Assembly: GCF_000463015.1 (NCBI RefSeq)
Contig: NC_022247.1
Span: 2,976,001-3,040,000, forward strand
Length of the DNA stretch: 64,000 bases
Direction of reading: 5' to 3'
Origin: Variovorax paradoxus B4
GTDB lineage: Bacteria > Pseudomonadota > Gammaproteobacteria > Burkholderiales > Burkholderiaceae_C
Shown: piece after piece, positions 10,530 through 19,204 of the stretch
Layout: every line of letters begins with the position of its first letter
Position numbering within the stretch: position 1 is the first letter of the stretch
Translations under genes and position numbers: made by a program
Notes under the pieces: generated by a model
Told to the model about the DNA's origin: nothing
Database searches by the model: none
The model's input: only the letters and a program-made list of their open reading frames with translations

Positions 10530-11459
10530 ATGGAATTTTCGGTACCCATCATCATCCTGGTCATTGCGATCATCTTCATCAGCCAGTCGGTCAAGTTCGT
10601 GCCGCAGCAGAACGCCTGGGTGCGCGAGCGCCTGGGCAAGTACCACGGCACCATGACGCCCGGGCCCAACTTCCTCATCCCGTTCATCGACCGGGTCGCC
10701 TACAAGCACAGCCTGAAGGAAATCCCGCTCGACGTGCCAAGCCAGATCTGCATCACGCGCGACAACACCCAGCTGCAGGTCGATGGCATCCTGTACTTCC
10801 AGGTGACCGACCCGATGCGCGCGAGCTACGGCTCGTCGAACTACATCGTGGCCGTGACGCAGCTGGCGCAAACCTCGCTGCGCAGCGTGATCGGCAAGCT
10901 CGAGCTCGACAAGACCTTCGAGGAGCGCGACGTCATCAATGCGCAGGTGGTCGCGGCCATCGACGAAGCGGCGCTCAACTGGGGCGTGAAGGTGCTGCGC
11001 TACGAGATCAAGGACCTGACGCCGCCCAAGGAAATCCTGCTGGCCATGCAGGCGCAGATCACCGCCGAGCGCGGCAAGCGCGCCCTCATCGCCGCCTCCG
11101 AAGGCCGCCGCCAGGAGCAGATCAACATCGCCACCGGCGAGCGTGAGGCCTTCATCGCCCGCTCCGAGGGCGAGAAGCAGGCCCAGATCAACAACGCCCA
11201 GGGTGAGGCCGCCGCCATCACCGCGGTGGCAACGGCCACGGCCGATGCCATCGAACGCGTGGCGGCCGCCATCCGCCAGCCCGGCGGCGAGCAGGCCGTG
11301 CAGCTCAAGGTGGCCGAGCGTGCGGTCGATGCCTACGGCAAGGTCGCAGCCGATTCCAAGACCACGCTGATCGTGCCGAGCAACATGACCGAAACCGCCG
11401 CACTCATCGCTTCCGCGATGCGCATGGTCCAGGCCGGCAAGCCGCAAAATCCGGCCTGA
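10530..11459 (+). CDS. SPFH/Band 7 (stomatin-like, QmcA-type) membrane protein
   Basis: A 309-aa stomatin/prohibitin-family protein. A single N-terminal membrane anchor (about residues 4-22) is followed by the SPFH domain, which begins FVPQQNAWVRERLGKY, and by an Ala/Glu-rich coiled coil (about residues 175-260, with repeated ERGKRALIAASEGRRQEQ-like segments). The start at 10530 is preceded by AGAGGAGAAAA. It forms a two-gene unit with the NfeD-like gene. The family builds ring-like oligomers in the membrane and can affect FtsH-type proteolysis; that role is not shown here. The ORF extends upstream into the NfeD gene without support. Confidence 0.92.
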   Translation: MEFSVPIIILVIAIIFISQSVKFVPQQNAWVRERLGKYHGTMTPGPNFLIPFIDRVAYKHSLKEIPLDVPSQICITRDNTQLQVDGILYFQVTDPMRASYGSSNYIVAVTQLAQTSLRSVIGKLELDKTFEERDVINAQVVAAIDEAALNWGVKVLRYEIKDLTPPKEILLAMQAQITAERGKRALIAASEGRRQEQINIATGEREAFIARSEGEKQAQINNAQGEAAAITAVATATADAIERVAAAIRQPGGEQAVQLKVAERAVDAYGKVAADSKTTLIVPSNMTETAALIASAMRMVQAGKPQNPA

Positions 11460-11467
11460 GCGACTGC

Positions 11468-11473
11468 TACAAT
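11468..11473 (+). promoter_or_regulatory. -10 box for tRNA-Ser
   Basis: TACAAT lies ten bases upstream of the mature tRNA 5' end, the correct spacing for a -10 element giving a very short leader. No good -35 match is visible. Confidence 0.55.
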
Positions 11474-11483
11474 CGAAGGCTCA

Positions 11484-11574
11484 GGAGCGGTGGATGAGCG
11501 GTTTAAGTCGCACGCCTGGAAAGCGTGTGAGGGTTAATAGCCCTCCGCGGGTTCGAATCCCGCCTGCTCCGCCA
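11484..11574 (+). tRNA. tRNA-Ser (anticodon GGA)
   Basis: Full class II tRNA of 91 bases. The acceptor stem GGAGCGG pairs with CTGCTCC. The anticodon stem CACGC/GCGTG encloses the loop CTGGAAA, giving anticodon GGA, which reads UCC and UCU. A long variable arm is present, the T-arm is GCGGGTTCGAATCCCGC, and the CCA end is encoded. Confidence 0.97.
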
Positions 11575-11588
11575 GAGAAGTAATGAAT

Positions 11589-11611
11589 ACGGGGCCTTGC
11601 GCCCCGTTTTT
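11589..11611 (+). terminator. Rho-independent terminator after tRNA-Ser
   Basis: The perfect stem ACGGGGC/GCCCCGT with a five-base loop is followed by a run of five T. It sits 15 bases after the tRNA 3' end and ends its transcript. Confidence 0.9.
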
Positions 11612-11838
11612 CATTTGTTCGCGATGCTGACTGACTTGAGGATGCCGGTTTTGTCGGGGTAGGTAACCAGCCCTTGCAGTCAGAAGCGGCCAAAAGTACC
11701 AACCGCGAGCGCATGTACGTCATCCGCTCCATGGGTCGGCGCGTTGCCTTGCAACAACCGGAGGATCCCATCCCGCCCGCTTCGTCTGGCGGTACGATCC
11801 AAAGGTTTTACTTTCAAGCCCGCAAAGGAGGAGCCTCG

Positions 11839-12195
11839 ATGGCTGGACAGCCCCAAACCGTGCCGCCTGGCAAGACGTCGCTCGACAAGACGCTCAAGAA
11901 GAGCGAAGAAGTGGCTGCCGATGTGCAGCGGGCGTCGGACAATCTCGCCGTCGTGAACACGGTGCTCGAACAGGAACTCCCGGACGAAGTGCAGGTTGGC
12001 GAAGTGGCGCAAGCCATCGAGCAAACGGGCCAGCTCGAAGAAAAGCTCGCCAAGTCGGCCGAGAAACTGGCCGAGGTCAACGCTGCGCTGAGCAAGGAAA
12101 TCGAGAAGCGTCGCGAAGTGACGGCCGAGCGCGACGAAAGCCAGGCGCTGGCGGAAGAGCTCAAGGCAAAGATCCGCTCCGGCAACAGGAATTGA
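11839..12195 (+). CDS. Small coiled-coil protein of unknown function
   Basis: A 118-aa protein that I do not recognise. It is charged and free of Cys, with no signal or membrane segment. Residues 10-110 are strongly helical with heptad-like spacing of Leu, Val and Ala (for example SEEVAADVQRASDNLAVVNT and SAEKLAEVNAALSKEIEKR). The ribosome site AAAGGAGG is one of the best in the window, and ATG at 11839 is clear. It is followed by a single-domain response regulator after 99 bases. A coiled-coil adaptor or structural role is possible, but nothing here proves one. Confidence 0.72.
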   Translation: MAGQPQTVPPGKTSLDKTLKKSEEVAADVQRASDNLAVVNTVLEQELPDEVQVGEVAQAIEQTGQLEEKLAKSAEKLAEVNAALSKEIEKRREVTAERDESQALAEELKAKIRSGNRN

Positions 12196-12294
12196 GCCGG
12201 GCGTCGCGCCGGAACGCGTTGTCCGTATCCTTTCTCCTACGCTGCGGCCGCGCCCGGCACGCTACGCTATTGGTTCTCAGAACGAAACCACGGC

Positions 12295-12687
12295 ATGGCC
12301 CTCATCACGTTCCTCGTCGAGGACAACAAGACCATCAGGGACAACTTGGTCCCGGCCCTTGAAGACTTGGTCAATGGCCAGGTCGTCGGCTTTGCCGAAA
12401 CCGAAACGGATGCGCTCGCCTGGCTCGCTCTCCATCCCCATGACTGGCAATTGCTCATCGTCGACCTCTTCCTGAAGGAGGGTTCCGGCTTGGGCGTGCT
12501 CTCCGGCTGCAAGCCACGCGGGCCGGGCCAGCGTGTCGTGGTGCTGAGCAATTACGTCACGGCCGACATCCGCGCACGCTGCGAAGCGTTGGGCGCGGAT
12601 GCGGTATTCGACAAGTCGCGGGACCTCGACGCTTTCATCGAATACTGCAACACCGACCGGCCCTCGGGGTTCTCCACCCTGGCCTGA
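12295..12687 (+). CDS. Single-domain response regulator (receiver only)
   Basis: A 130-aa protein that is almost wholly a CheY-like receiver domain. Acidic Glu9 and Asp10, phospho-acceptor Asp57 (LLIVDLF), Ser85 (VVLSN) and Lys107 (VFDKS) are all in place. There is no output domain and no kinase gene nearby, so it may take phosphate from a distant kinase or act by protein contact. The ribosome site is weak. A hairpin terminator shared with the convergent binding-protein gene follows closely. Confidence 0.88.
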   Translation: MALITFLVEDNKTIRDNLVPALEDLVNGQVVGFAETETDALAWLALHPHDWQLLIVDLFLKEGSGLGVLSGCKPRGPGQRVVVLSNYVTADIRARCEALGADAVFDKSRDLDAFIEYCNTDRPSGFSTLA

Positions 12688-12708
12688 CAGCGAGCGGCAA
12701 GCAGGCAC

Positions 12709-12731
12709 AAAAAGGGCCCGAAGGCCCTTTT
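12709..12731. terminator. Bidirectional rho-independent terminator
   Basis: The perfect stem AAAAGGGCC/GGCCCTTTT has a short CGAA loop, with an A-run on one side and a T-run on the other. It can end both the receiver gene (plus) and the binding-protein gene (minus). Confidence 0.85.
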
Positions 12732-12770
12732 CTCTTTTGCGCGCTTGAACGGCGCGCAACCGCCCGCTGA

Positions 12771-13976
12771 TCAGCGCACCACGGCAATCTGCGTACGCAC
12801 GCCACCCTTGTAGGTGTAGAGCGTCAGCGCGCCGTTCTTGATGTCGCCCTTTTCGTCGAAGGCGATCGGGCCGGTCACGCCCTTGTACTGCACCTTGCCG
12901 ACTTCGGGCAGGTACTTTTCAGGGTCGGAAGAACCGGCCTTGACCATGGCTTCGGCCAGCACGTTGACCGCGTCGTAGACGTACGGAGCGTAGATCTGCA
13001 CTTCCACGCCGTTCTTGGCCTTGAACTTGGCCTTGAAGTCTTCCAGCGGCTGCTTGAAGTCGCCGTCGACGCCGCCGGCTTCGGCGCAAACCACCATCTC
13101 TTCGCCGATGGCATCGCCAGCCAGCTTCGGCAGCTCGCTGGTGCACAGGCCGTCGCCGCCCATGAACTTGACGTTCAGGCCGAGTTGCTTGACCTGCTTG
13201 AGCATCGGGCCGCCAACGGCGTCCATGCCGCCGAAGAACAGCACGTCGGGCTTGGTGGACTTGAGCTTGGTCAGGATGGCGTTGAAGTCGGTCGACTTGT
13301 CGGTGGTGAACTCGTGGCCGACGATGGTGCCGCCGGCAGCCTTGGCGGCCTTCTCGAATTCTTCGGCAACGCCTTGGCCGTAAGCCGTGCGGTCGTCGAT
13401 CACGGCAATGTTCTTGCCCTTGAGCGTTTCGACAGCGTACTTGCCCAGCGTGCCGCCGAGCTGCGTGTCGTCGGCCACCACGCGGAACGTGGTCTTGAAG
13501 CCTTGGCGCGTGTACTTGGGGTTGGTTGCCGACGGCGAAATCTGCGGAATGCCAGCGTCGCTGTAGAGCTTGGAGGCGGGAATGGTGGTGCCGGAATTCA
13601 GGTGGCCGACGATGCCGTTGACCTTGCTGTCGACCAGCTTCTGGGCCACGGCCGTGCCTTGCTTCGGATCGCCGGCGTCGTCCTCTGCCAGCAGTTCGAA
13701 CTTGGCAACCTTGTCGCCGATCTTGAGGCCCTTGGCATTGAGGTCTTCGATGGCCATCTTGGCGCCGAACTCGTTGTCCTTGCCGAGGTGGGCAATGGCA
13801 CCGCTGGTGGGACCGACGTGGCCGATCTTGACGATCAATGCATCTGCCGGAGGCGCTGCAGGTGCGGGGGCCGCTGCCGTGGGCGCCGGAGCGGCGGGAG
13901 CAGCAGCTTCTTCTTTCTTGCCGCAAGCCACAAGCGTGAGAGCAGCCAGTGCGACCGCAGTCCATTTCAATTGCAT
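12771..13976 (-). CDS. Branched-chain amino-acid ABC transporter substrate-binding lipoprotein (LivK/LivJ-like)
   Basis: A periplasmic binding protein of the Peripla_BP_6 type, 401 aa. The N-terminus is a lipoprotein signal with lipobox LVAC (Cys18), then a flexible Ala/Pro-rich linker (about residues 25-45). The two-lobed ligand domain starts IVKIGHVGPTSGAIAHLGKD. The start is ATG at 13976, with GGAGG seven bases upstream. No permease or ATPase gene is near, so it must share a transporter encoded elsewhere. Linkage to the outer leaflet of the inner membrane is inferred from the lipobox. The ligand is probably Leu/Ile/Val or a related amino acid. Confidence 0.9.
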   Translation of the reverse strand: MQLKWTAVALAALTLVACGKKEEAAAPAAPAPTAAAPAPAAPPADALIVKIGHVGPTSGAIAHLGKDNEFGAKMAIEDLNAKGLKIGDKVAKFELLAEDDAGDPKQGTAVAQKLVDSKVNGIVGHLNSGTTIPASKLYSDAGIPQISPSATNPKYTRQGFKTTFRVVADDTQLGGTLGKYAVETLKGKNIAVIDDRTAYGQGVAEEFEKAAKAAGGTIVGHEFTTDKSTDFNAILTKLKSTKPDVLFFGGMDAVGGPMLKQVKQLGLNVKFMGGDGLCTSELPKLAGDAIGEEMVVCAEAGGVDGDFKQPLEDFKAKFKAKNGVEVQIYAPYVYDAVNVLAEAMVKAGSSDPEKYLPEVGKVQYKGVTGPIAFDEKGDIKNGALTLYTYKGGVRTQIAVVR

Positions 13977-14111
13977 GAGAACCTCCAGAACATTGATGAA
14001 TAAACTAAAAACCGGTCGTGTGATCCGGGCGCGAAGACCTCGCAAGTTTCGCGCCGCAGACCAGCGGCACCCTCCCGCCCGATCGACCTGGCGCGCAGTT
14101 TAGCTGAAGCT

Positions 14112-14519
14112 TTATGCGCCGGAAGCTGGCGTAGACCCTGTGTTTTCCGAGAGCTCGGCCGCCATGGCCTCGATCACCAAAGCACGCAGCACGGCCTCGA
14201 TTTCTTCGCGCAGCCGGGGCACCATCGCATCGAGTTGCTGCTGCACGGCGGCGGAGACCGTATCGCTCAGGCGCTCTTCCAACGACAGGTCGACGCGCTG
14301 CAGCACGCGGTGCAGAAGCTGCTCTTCGAGCCGGACGATCTCGGCCTCTGAGCGCTGCTCGGCCTGAGGCAAGGCCACCGCTTCGGCGGGGTCGACCGCC
14401 GGTGCCGGCGCGCTGGCCGGCGTCGCCGCCTCGGCGGCGCCCGGGGGCTCGGCCGGCAGGTCGAGCACCGTGGTCAGCGTGGGAACGAACCGGGGCGGCG
14501 TACGCAGCGTGCTGGCCAT
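14112..14519 (-). CDS. Hypothetical Glu/Ala-rich protein downstream of holC (possibly DUF2486-like)
   Basis: A 135-aa acidic protein. The first half is Pro/Ala-rich and probably disordered (about residues 15-55). The second half is helical, with conserved-looking segments ILRLEE-like RLEEQLLHRVLQRVDLSLEERL and AVQQQLDAMVPRLREEIEAVL. Its ATG shares one base with the holC stop (TGATG), so translation is probably coupled to holC. Genes of this size and composition follow pepA-holC in other Burkholderiales and I recall a DUF2486 label for them, but I cannot confirm membership. No function is known. Confidence 0.7.
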   Translation of the reverse strand: MASTLRTPPRFVPTLTTVLDLPAEPPGAAEAATPASAPAPAVDPAEAVALPQAEQRSEAEIVRLEEQLLHRVLQRVDLSLEERLSDTVSAAVQQQLDAMVPRLREEIEAVLRALVIEAMAAELSENTGSTPASGA

Positions 14520-14962
14520 CAGGAAGCGCTCCTTGCAAAGTCGTGCGGCTGGATGGAATAGCCCCGGTCGGCATAGTGGCGCCAGCGCGAGCGGCCGATC
14601 TGCCGGTCGTCGGCCTCGTTGCTCACGATGTCGACCAGCCGCTCGAAACGCTCGAAGCCGACGGGCACCGCCGGCCCCAGATTCACCAGCATTTCCCGGT
14701 GCGGAAGTGCCGCGGCATCGGCGCCCTCGGCGGAAAGAATGACCGGCGAGCGCGCCACCAGGTGAGGCTGCGCATCGCCGCGGCAATGGGCGATGAAGTC
14801 GCAGGGCGAGAGCTGCCAGAGCGCCGCATCGACCGCCTCCAGCATCTGCGGCTCGCCCACCACGACCACCCGCAATCCGCGCGCGCTCACGGCCTTGCGG
14901 ACCAGCCGGCAGGCGTAGTTCGCCTTGTCCGGCAGATTGAAGTGAAAGCCGATTTCCGTCAC
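14519..14962 (-). CDS. holC: DNA polymerase III chi subunit
   Basis: The chi subunit of the replicative clamp-loader complex, linking the holoenzyme to single-strand-binding protein. It is 147 aa, the same length as E. coli HolC. It starts at GTG 14962 (MTEIGFHFN) and contains ACRLVRKAVSARGLRVVV and the C-terminal RWRHYADRGYSIQPHDF. The GTG overlaps the pepA TGA (GTGA) and the stop overlaps the next start (TGATG), so pepA, holC and the downstream gene are translationally coupled. The pepA-holC pairing is widespread in Proteobacteria and supports the call. Confidence 0.92.
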   Translation of the reverse strand: MTEIGFHFNLPDKANYACRLVRKAVSARGLRVVVVGEPQMLEAVDAALWQLSPCDFIAHCRGDAQPHLVARSPVILSAEGADAAALPHREMLVNLGPAVPVGFERFERLVDIVSNEADDRQIGRSRWRHYADRGYSIQPHDFARSAS

Positions 14963-16494
14963 TGCGCGGACCGGGCCTTGCGTGCGGCCGTACCGGGCTC
15001 CTTGCGCGCCACCTTCTTCGGCGATGCTGCATGGGCCGCGCCGTTGCGCGTGCGTTCCATCAGGTAGGAGACCAGCAGGCCGACCGGCCGACCGGTCGAG
15101 CCCTTGGCCGCCCCGCTCTTCCAGGCCGTGCCCGCGATGTCCAGGTGGGCCCAGACGAAATCGCCGGCAAAGCGCTGCAGGAACTTGGCCGCGGTGATGG
15201 CGCCGCCGGCACGGCCGGCCACATTGGCGACATCGGCAAAGTTGCTCTTCAGGCCTTCGGCATATTCGTCGTCCAGCGGCAGCCGCCAGCAGCGGTCCTG
15301 CGATTCTTCTCCGGCCGCCTGGAGCGCCTCGGCCAGCGAATCGTCGCTGGTGAACAGGCCGCTGCGCACGCCGCCCAGCGCCACCACGCAGGCACCGGTG
15401 AGCGTAGCGATGTCGATCACGGCCGCTGGCTCGAAACGCTTGGCATAGGTGAGCGCATCGCACAGGATGAGCCGACCCTCGGCATCCGTATTGAGCACTT
15501 CGATGGTCTGGCCGCTCATGCTGGTCACCACGTCGCCGGGCTTGATCGCGCGGCCGTCGTTCATGTTCTCGCACGAGGGCACCAAGCCCACCACGTTGAT
15601 GGCCGGCTGGATTTCTCCGAGCGCGCGGAAGGTGCCGAGCACGCTGGCCGCGCCGCACATGTCGAACTTCATTTCGTCCATTTCGGCCGCCGGCTTGAGC
15701 GAGACGCCGCCGGTGTCGAAGGTGATGCCCTTGCCGACCAGCACCACGGGCGCCTGGTCCTTGGGCCCGCCCTGATAGCGCAGCACGATGAAGCGCAGCG
15801 GCTCGGCCGAGCCCTGGGCCACGGCCGCGAACGAGCCCATGCCGAGCTTGTGCACTTCCTTGGGGCCCAGCACCTCGCATTTGACGCGGGGCAGCTTGCC
15901 GAGCTCCTTGGCCGCCTCGGCCAGCAGGGTCGGCGTGCAGTAGTTGCCGGGCCGGTTGCCCCACTCCTTTGCAAGCTCGACGCCGGACACCGTGGCGCGG
16001 GCTTCGTCGAAGGCCTTGCCCACGGCCGCCGTATCGGCCACGCCGAGCGTCAGGTGGCGGATGCTGCGCCCCCCCTCGCCGTTCGAGGCTTTCGATTTGG
16101 TGGTGGTGTAGACATAGCTGGCGTCGGCCGCCGCGGCCACGGCGCACGCCACCGCCTTGCCATCGGCTTCGTGTGCGAACACCAGGACCACCCGCTTGGG
16201 CGCATGGGCCTTGGCCGCATTGACCGCCGCGATGACGCCGCTGCGCACCGAAGCGGGCTTTCCGTCCCCGATGGCGGCAAGCACCACGCGCGACGCCACC
16301 ACCTCGTCCGGATGGTAGAGCGCGAGCAGCTTGCCGGCCTTGTCGGGCAGGTCGCCGGCCTTGCGGGAGCTGGCAATCAGCGCGGAAAGGGGGTCCTTGG
16401 CGGTGAGGGGGGCGCTGCCGACGAGCACGATCAGCACGTCGGATTTTTCGGCCGCGGCGCGGGCGACGGTGAGGGTCTTGAGCTGAAAGTCCAT
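14959..16494 (-). CDS. pepA: Leucyl aminopeptidase (cytosol aminopeptidase, M17)
   Basis: A dinuclear zinc/manganese aminopeptidase that removes N-terminal Leu and other residues; in E. coli it also binds DNA. It is 511 aa with an N-terminal macro-like domain (1-170) and a C-terminal catalytic domain. The M17 signature NTDAEGRL is present, as are the metal/substrate residues in GKGITFDTGG and KFDMCGAA. A basic Ala/Lys/Arg tail (about residues 485-511) extends past the normal family end. ATG at 16494 lies 21 bases from the divergent lptF start, so the two genes share a very short promoter space. Confidence 0.95.
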   Translation of the reverse strand: MDFQLKTLTVARAAAEKSDVLIVLVGSAPLTAKDPLSALIASSRKAGDLPDKAGKLLALYHPDEVVASRVVLAAIGDGKPASVRSGVIAAVNAAKAHAPKRVVLVFAHEADGKAVACAVAAAADASYVYTTTKSKASNGEGGRSIRHLTLGVADTAAVGKAFDEARATVSGVELAKEWGNRPGNYCTPTLLAEAAKELGKLPRVKCEVLGPKEVHKLGMGSFAAVAQGSAEPLRFIVLRYQGGPKDQAPVVLVGKGITFDTGGVSLKPAAEMDEMKFDMCGAASVLGTFRALGEIQPAINVVGLVPSCENMNDGRAIKPGDVVTSMSGQTIEVLNTDAEGRLILCDALTYAKRFEPAAVIDIATLTGACVVALGGVRSGLFTSDDSLAEALQAAGEESQDRCWRLPLDDEYAEGLKSNFADVANVAGRAGGAITAAKFLQRFAGDFVWAHLDIAGTAWKSGAAKGSTGRPVGLLVSYLMERTRNGAAHAASPKKVARKEPGTAARKARSAQ

Positions 16495-16515
16495 AATCCT
16501 TTTTTTCCTCGAACG

Positions 16516-17655
16516 ATGTTATTCCATTCTTCCCTACGCAAGGAGCTGTCGCGCAGCTTCGGAGCAACCCTCGTGGTCCTGGTCACCATCGTGATGACCA
16601 TGATGCTCATCCGCACGCTCGGGCTCGCCTCCAAGGGCAGCGTGAACCCGTCCGAAGTGTTCCTCGTGATGACGTACACGGTGCTCGGCTACATGCCGAC
16701 CATCCTGAGCCTGAGCCTGTTCATCGCCATTGTCGGCACCTTGTCGCGCATGTACCGCGACAGCGAGATGGTGATCTGGTTTTCCAGCGGGCGGGGCCTG
16801 GCCGATTTCCTCGAGCCGCTGTTCCGCTTTGCCTGGCCGGTGCTGGCGCTCATCGCGGTCATGGCGCTGCTGGGCTGGCCCTGGGCCAACTCCCAGACCA
16901 TCGGCATGCGCACGCAATATGAAAGGCGCAGCGACATCGAGCGCGTCACACCGGGCGAGTTCCGCGAGTCGTCCGGGCGCATGCGGGTCTTTTTCATCGA
17001 CAAGGACACGCCGGACGGGGCCACGGCCACCAATGTGTTCATCTGGGCGGTCGAGCGCGGCCTGCAGATCACCACGTCGGCACGCAGCGGGCGTATCGAG
17101 GATGTCGGCAACAACCGCTACCTGATGCTGAGCAACGGGCAGCGGCTGGAGCGGCCGCTGCTGCCCACCGCGGGGCTCAAGATCAGCGAGTTCGAGACCT
17201 ATGGCACCCGGGCCGGCGGCAATGCCGCCCTCTCCGGGGACACCACGCCGGCGCGCGCCAAGCCCACGCTTCAGCTCCTGCGCGAACCCGGCGACGCCAG
17301 CCGCGGCGAACTGGCCTGGCGCATCGGTATGCTGCTGGCGGCCATCAATTTCGTGCTGCTGGCGCTGACGGTGTCGAGCGTCAATCCGCGCGTGGGACGA
17401 AGCGGCAACCTGCTGTTCGCGCTGTTCGCGTTCGTCGTCTACTACAACATGCTCAACCTCGGCCAGAGCTGGATCAGTTCCGGGCGCTTCGGCATGGGCT
17501 CGTTCATGCTGCTGCTGCACGGCGGCGTGCTGCTGATCGGCGTGGCATGGCTGGTCTTGCGCAACAACAACTGGGGCCGGCGGCGCAGGACCGAGCACGT
17601 CATCGCCGGCGGCCTGCCGTCGCATCAGCCCACGAAAATCGACCCGACCTCGTGA
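16516..17655 (+). CDS. lptF: LPS export ABC transporter permease LptF
   Basis: One of the two permeases of the LptB2FG complex, which extracts lipopolysaccharide from the inner membrane. It is 379 aa with three membrane segments in the first 120 residues, a periplasmic jellyroll (about residues 120-260) and three C-terminal segments. ATG at 16516 starts MLFHSSLRKELSRSF, a typical LptF start. Its stop overlaps the lptG start (GTGA). The upstream open frame opposite pepA is not coding. Confidence 0.94.
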   Translation: MLFHSSLRKELSRSFGATLVVLVTIVMTMMLIRTLGLASKGSVNPSEVFLVMTYTVLGYMPTILSLSLFIAIVGTLSRMYRDSEMVIWFSSGRGLADFLEPLFRFAWPVLALIAVMALLGWPWANSQTIGMRTQYERRSDIERVTPGEFRESSGRMRVFFIDKDTPDGATATNVFIWAVERGLQITTSARSGRIEDVGNNRYLMLSNGQRLERPLLPTAGLKISEFETYGTRAGGNAALSGDTTPARAKPTLQLLREPGDASRGELAWRIGMLLAAINFVLLALTVSSVNPRVGRSGNLLFALFAFVVYYNMLNLGQSWISSGRFGMGSFMLLLHGGVLLIGVAWLVLRNNNWGRRRRTEHVIAGGLPSHQPTKIDPTS

Positions 17656-18761
17656 AAACAATCCGACGCCTGATCTATGTCGAGGCACTGAAAGCCGTGG
17701 CTTTCGTGACCCTCGGCTTCCTGAGCCTGTTCTTCTTTTTCGACTTCGTCGACGAACTGCAGTCGATCGGCAAGCCGGAAAGCCTTGCCTACGGCCCCGC
17801 GCAGGCACTGATCTACGTGACCTTGCTGATTCCGAGCCACCTCTACGAACTGCTCCCGATCACGGTGCTGATCGGCTGCATCTTCGTGATGGCGCGCCTC
17901 GCGCAAAGCTCGGAATACACCATTCTTCGCACCAGCGGCCTGGGGCCGTGGCGCGCCCTGCGCACCCTGCTGCTGCTGGGCGTCGGCTTCGTCTTTCTCA
18001 CCTTTGCCATTGGCGACTATATTGCACCGGCGTCCGAGCGCACCGGCCAGCTGCTCAAGTCCCGCTACCAGGGCTCCTACTCGCTGGTCGGCAACACGGG
18101 CGCCTGGCTCAAGGAAAAGCGCGAGAACGTGTCCTATGCCGTCAACGTGCTGTCCATCGCCCGCGACGGTTCGCTCAAGAATGCGCGCATCTTCGAGTTC
18201 GACGCCAACGGCTATGTGCGCAAGCAGCTCGTCGCGTCCTCGGCGCGCATCTTCGACGGCCACTGGCAACTGTCGGACGTCGAACTGCAAGACTACGAGA
18301 CGCGCAGCTCTGCGGACAAGGCCCGCATCGTGACCACCAAGGTGCCGCAGCTCGACTGGCCGACCACGCTGACGAGCGAAATGGTGTCGGTGGCGCTTCT
18401 GCGGCCCGACCGCATGGGCACCCTCGACCTGTTCGACTACATTCGGCATCTCGAGGCCAACGGCCAGACCGCCCAGCGCTACGAGATTCAGTTCTGGCGC
18501 AAGGTCTTCTACCCGCTTTCCTGCCTGGTGATGGTGGTGCTCGCCCTGCCCTTCGCCTACCTGCACTTCCGCCAGGCCGGCATCACCACCTACGTGTTCG
18601 GCGGCGTGATGATCGGCATCAGCTTCTTCCTGCTGAACAACGTGTTCGGCTACCTCGGCAACCTGAGCAACTGGTCGCCATGGCTGACGGCGGCGGCGCC
18701 AGGGCTCATCTATTCGGTGATGTCGCTTGCCGCGTTCAGCTGGCTGGTGCTGCGAAGGTAG
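17652..18761 (+). CDS. lptG: LPS export ABC transporter permease LptG
   Basis: Partner permease of LptF, 369 aa, with the same six-segment layout and a central periplasmic jellyroll. It begins at GTG 17652 (KTIRRLIYVEALKAVAFV), coupled to lptF by a four-base overlap. Conserved elements include SEYTILRTSGLGPWR near residue 88 and the C-terminal HFRQAGITTYVFGG-like segment. lptFG as a two-gene operon separate from lptB is usual in Proteobacteria. Confidence 0.94.
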   Translation: MKTIRRLIYVEALKAVAFVTLGFLSLFFFFDFVDELQSIGKPESLAYGPAQALIYVTLLIPSHLYELLPITVLIGCIFVMARLAQSSEYTILRTSGLGPWRALRTLLLLGVGFVFLTFAIGDYIAPASERTGQLLKSRYQGSYSLVGNTGAWLKEKRENVSYAVNVLSIARDGSLKNARIFEFDANGYVRKQLVASSARIFDGHWQLSDVELQDYETRSSADKARIVTTKVPQLDWPTTLTSEMVSVALLRPDRMGTLDLFDYIRHLEANGQTAQRYEIQFWRKVFYPLSCLVMVVLALPFAYLHFRQAGITTYVFGGVMIGISFFLLNNVFGYLGNLSNWSPWLTAAAPGLIYSVMSLAAFSWLVLRR

Positions 18762-18766
18762 CGCAG

Positions 18767-19141
18767 ATGGCAACGGGGAACGCGAGAGGCATCGTCCTGC
18801 TGGCCCATGGTTCGCGCGACGAGCGCTGGCGCGAGCCCATCGAGGCCGTGGCCGCCCGTGTCACGGCGCTCGACCCGCAAGCCCGCGTGGTCTGCGCCTA
18901 CATGGAGCTTGCGGCGCCCGACCTGCGCACCGCCGCGGCGGCCCTGATTGCCAGCGGCGCCAAGGCCCTTCGGGTGGTTCCGCTCTTCCTGGGCATGGGC
19001 AAGCATGCCCGCGAAGACCTGCCCCTGCAGGTGGAAGCGCTGCGCCAGGCCTGGCCGCAGGTCGACTTCCAATTGGCCGGCATCGTCGGGGAAGAGCCCG
19101 AGCTGATCGATCTGCTGGCCAGAATTGCAAGCAAATCTTGA
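18767..19141 (+). CDS. Sirohydrochlorin chelatase-like protein (CbiX/SirB, short form)
   Basis: A 124-aa single-domain class II chelatase. VLLAHGSRD near residue 10 carries the metal-binding His, and VPLFLGMGKHAREDLP supplies the second His region. Short CbiX proteins insert Co or Fe into sirohydrochlorin to make cobalt-sirohydrochlorin or siroheme. It is five bases after lptG and just upstream of cysB; since sulfite reductase needs siroheme, the cysB neighbour favours the iron (siroheme) role, an inference from context. Confidence 0.85.
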   Translation: MATGNARGIVLLAHGSRDERWREPIEAVAARVTALDPQARVVCAYMELAAPDLRTAAAALIASGAKALRVVPLFLGMGKHAREDLPLQVEALRQAWPQVDFQLAGIVGEEPELIDLLARIASKS

Positions 19142-19178
19142 AGTTCCGGCAATTTCCATAGACTCCGAAGGCATAATG

Positions 19179-19200
19179 AATTCCGCAATAAGACGGAATT
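19179..19200. promoter_or_regulatory. Inverted repeat in front of cysB (candidate operator)
   Basis: A perfect seven-base inverted repeat AATTCCG-N8-CGGAATT ends four bases before the cysB ATG. A CATAAT box lies just upstream at 19172-19177. LysR-type regulators commonly control themselves, so this may be an autoregulatory site; it also overlaps the expected transcript start and ribosome site. Confidence 0.5.
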
Positions 19201-19204
19201 TGAT

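Noticed and set aside
11481..11771. 96-codon minus-strand frame containing GGAGGIRTRGG
   Set aside because: This sequence is the translated antisense of the tRNA-Ser gene, a well-known false protein.
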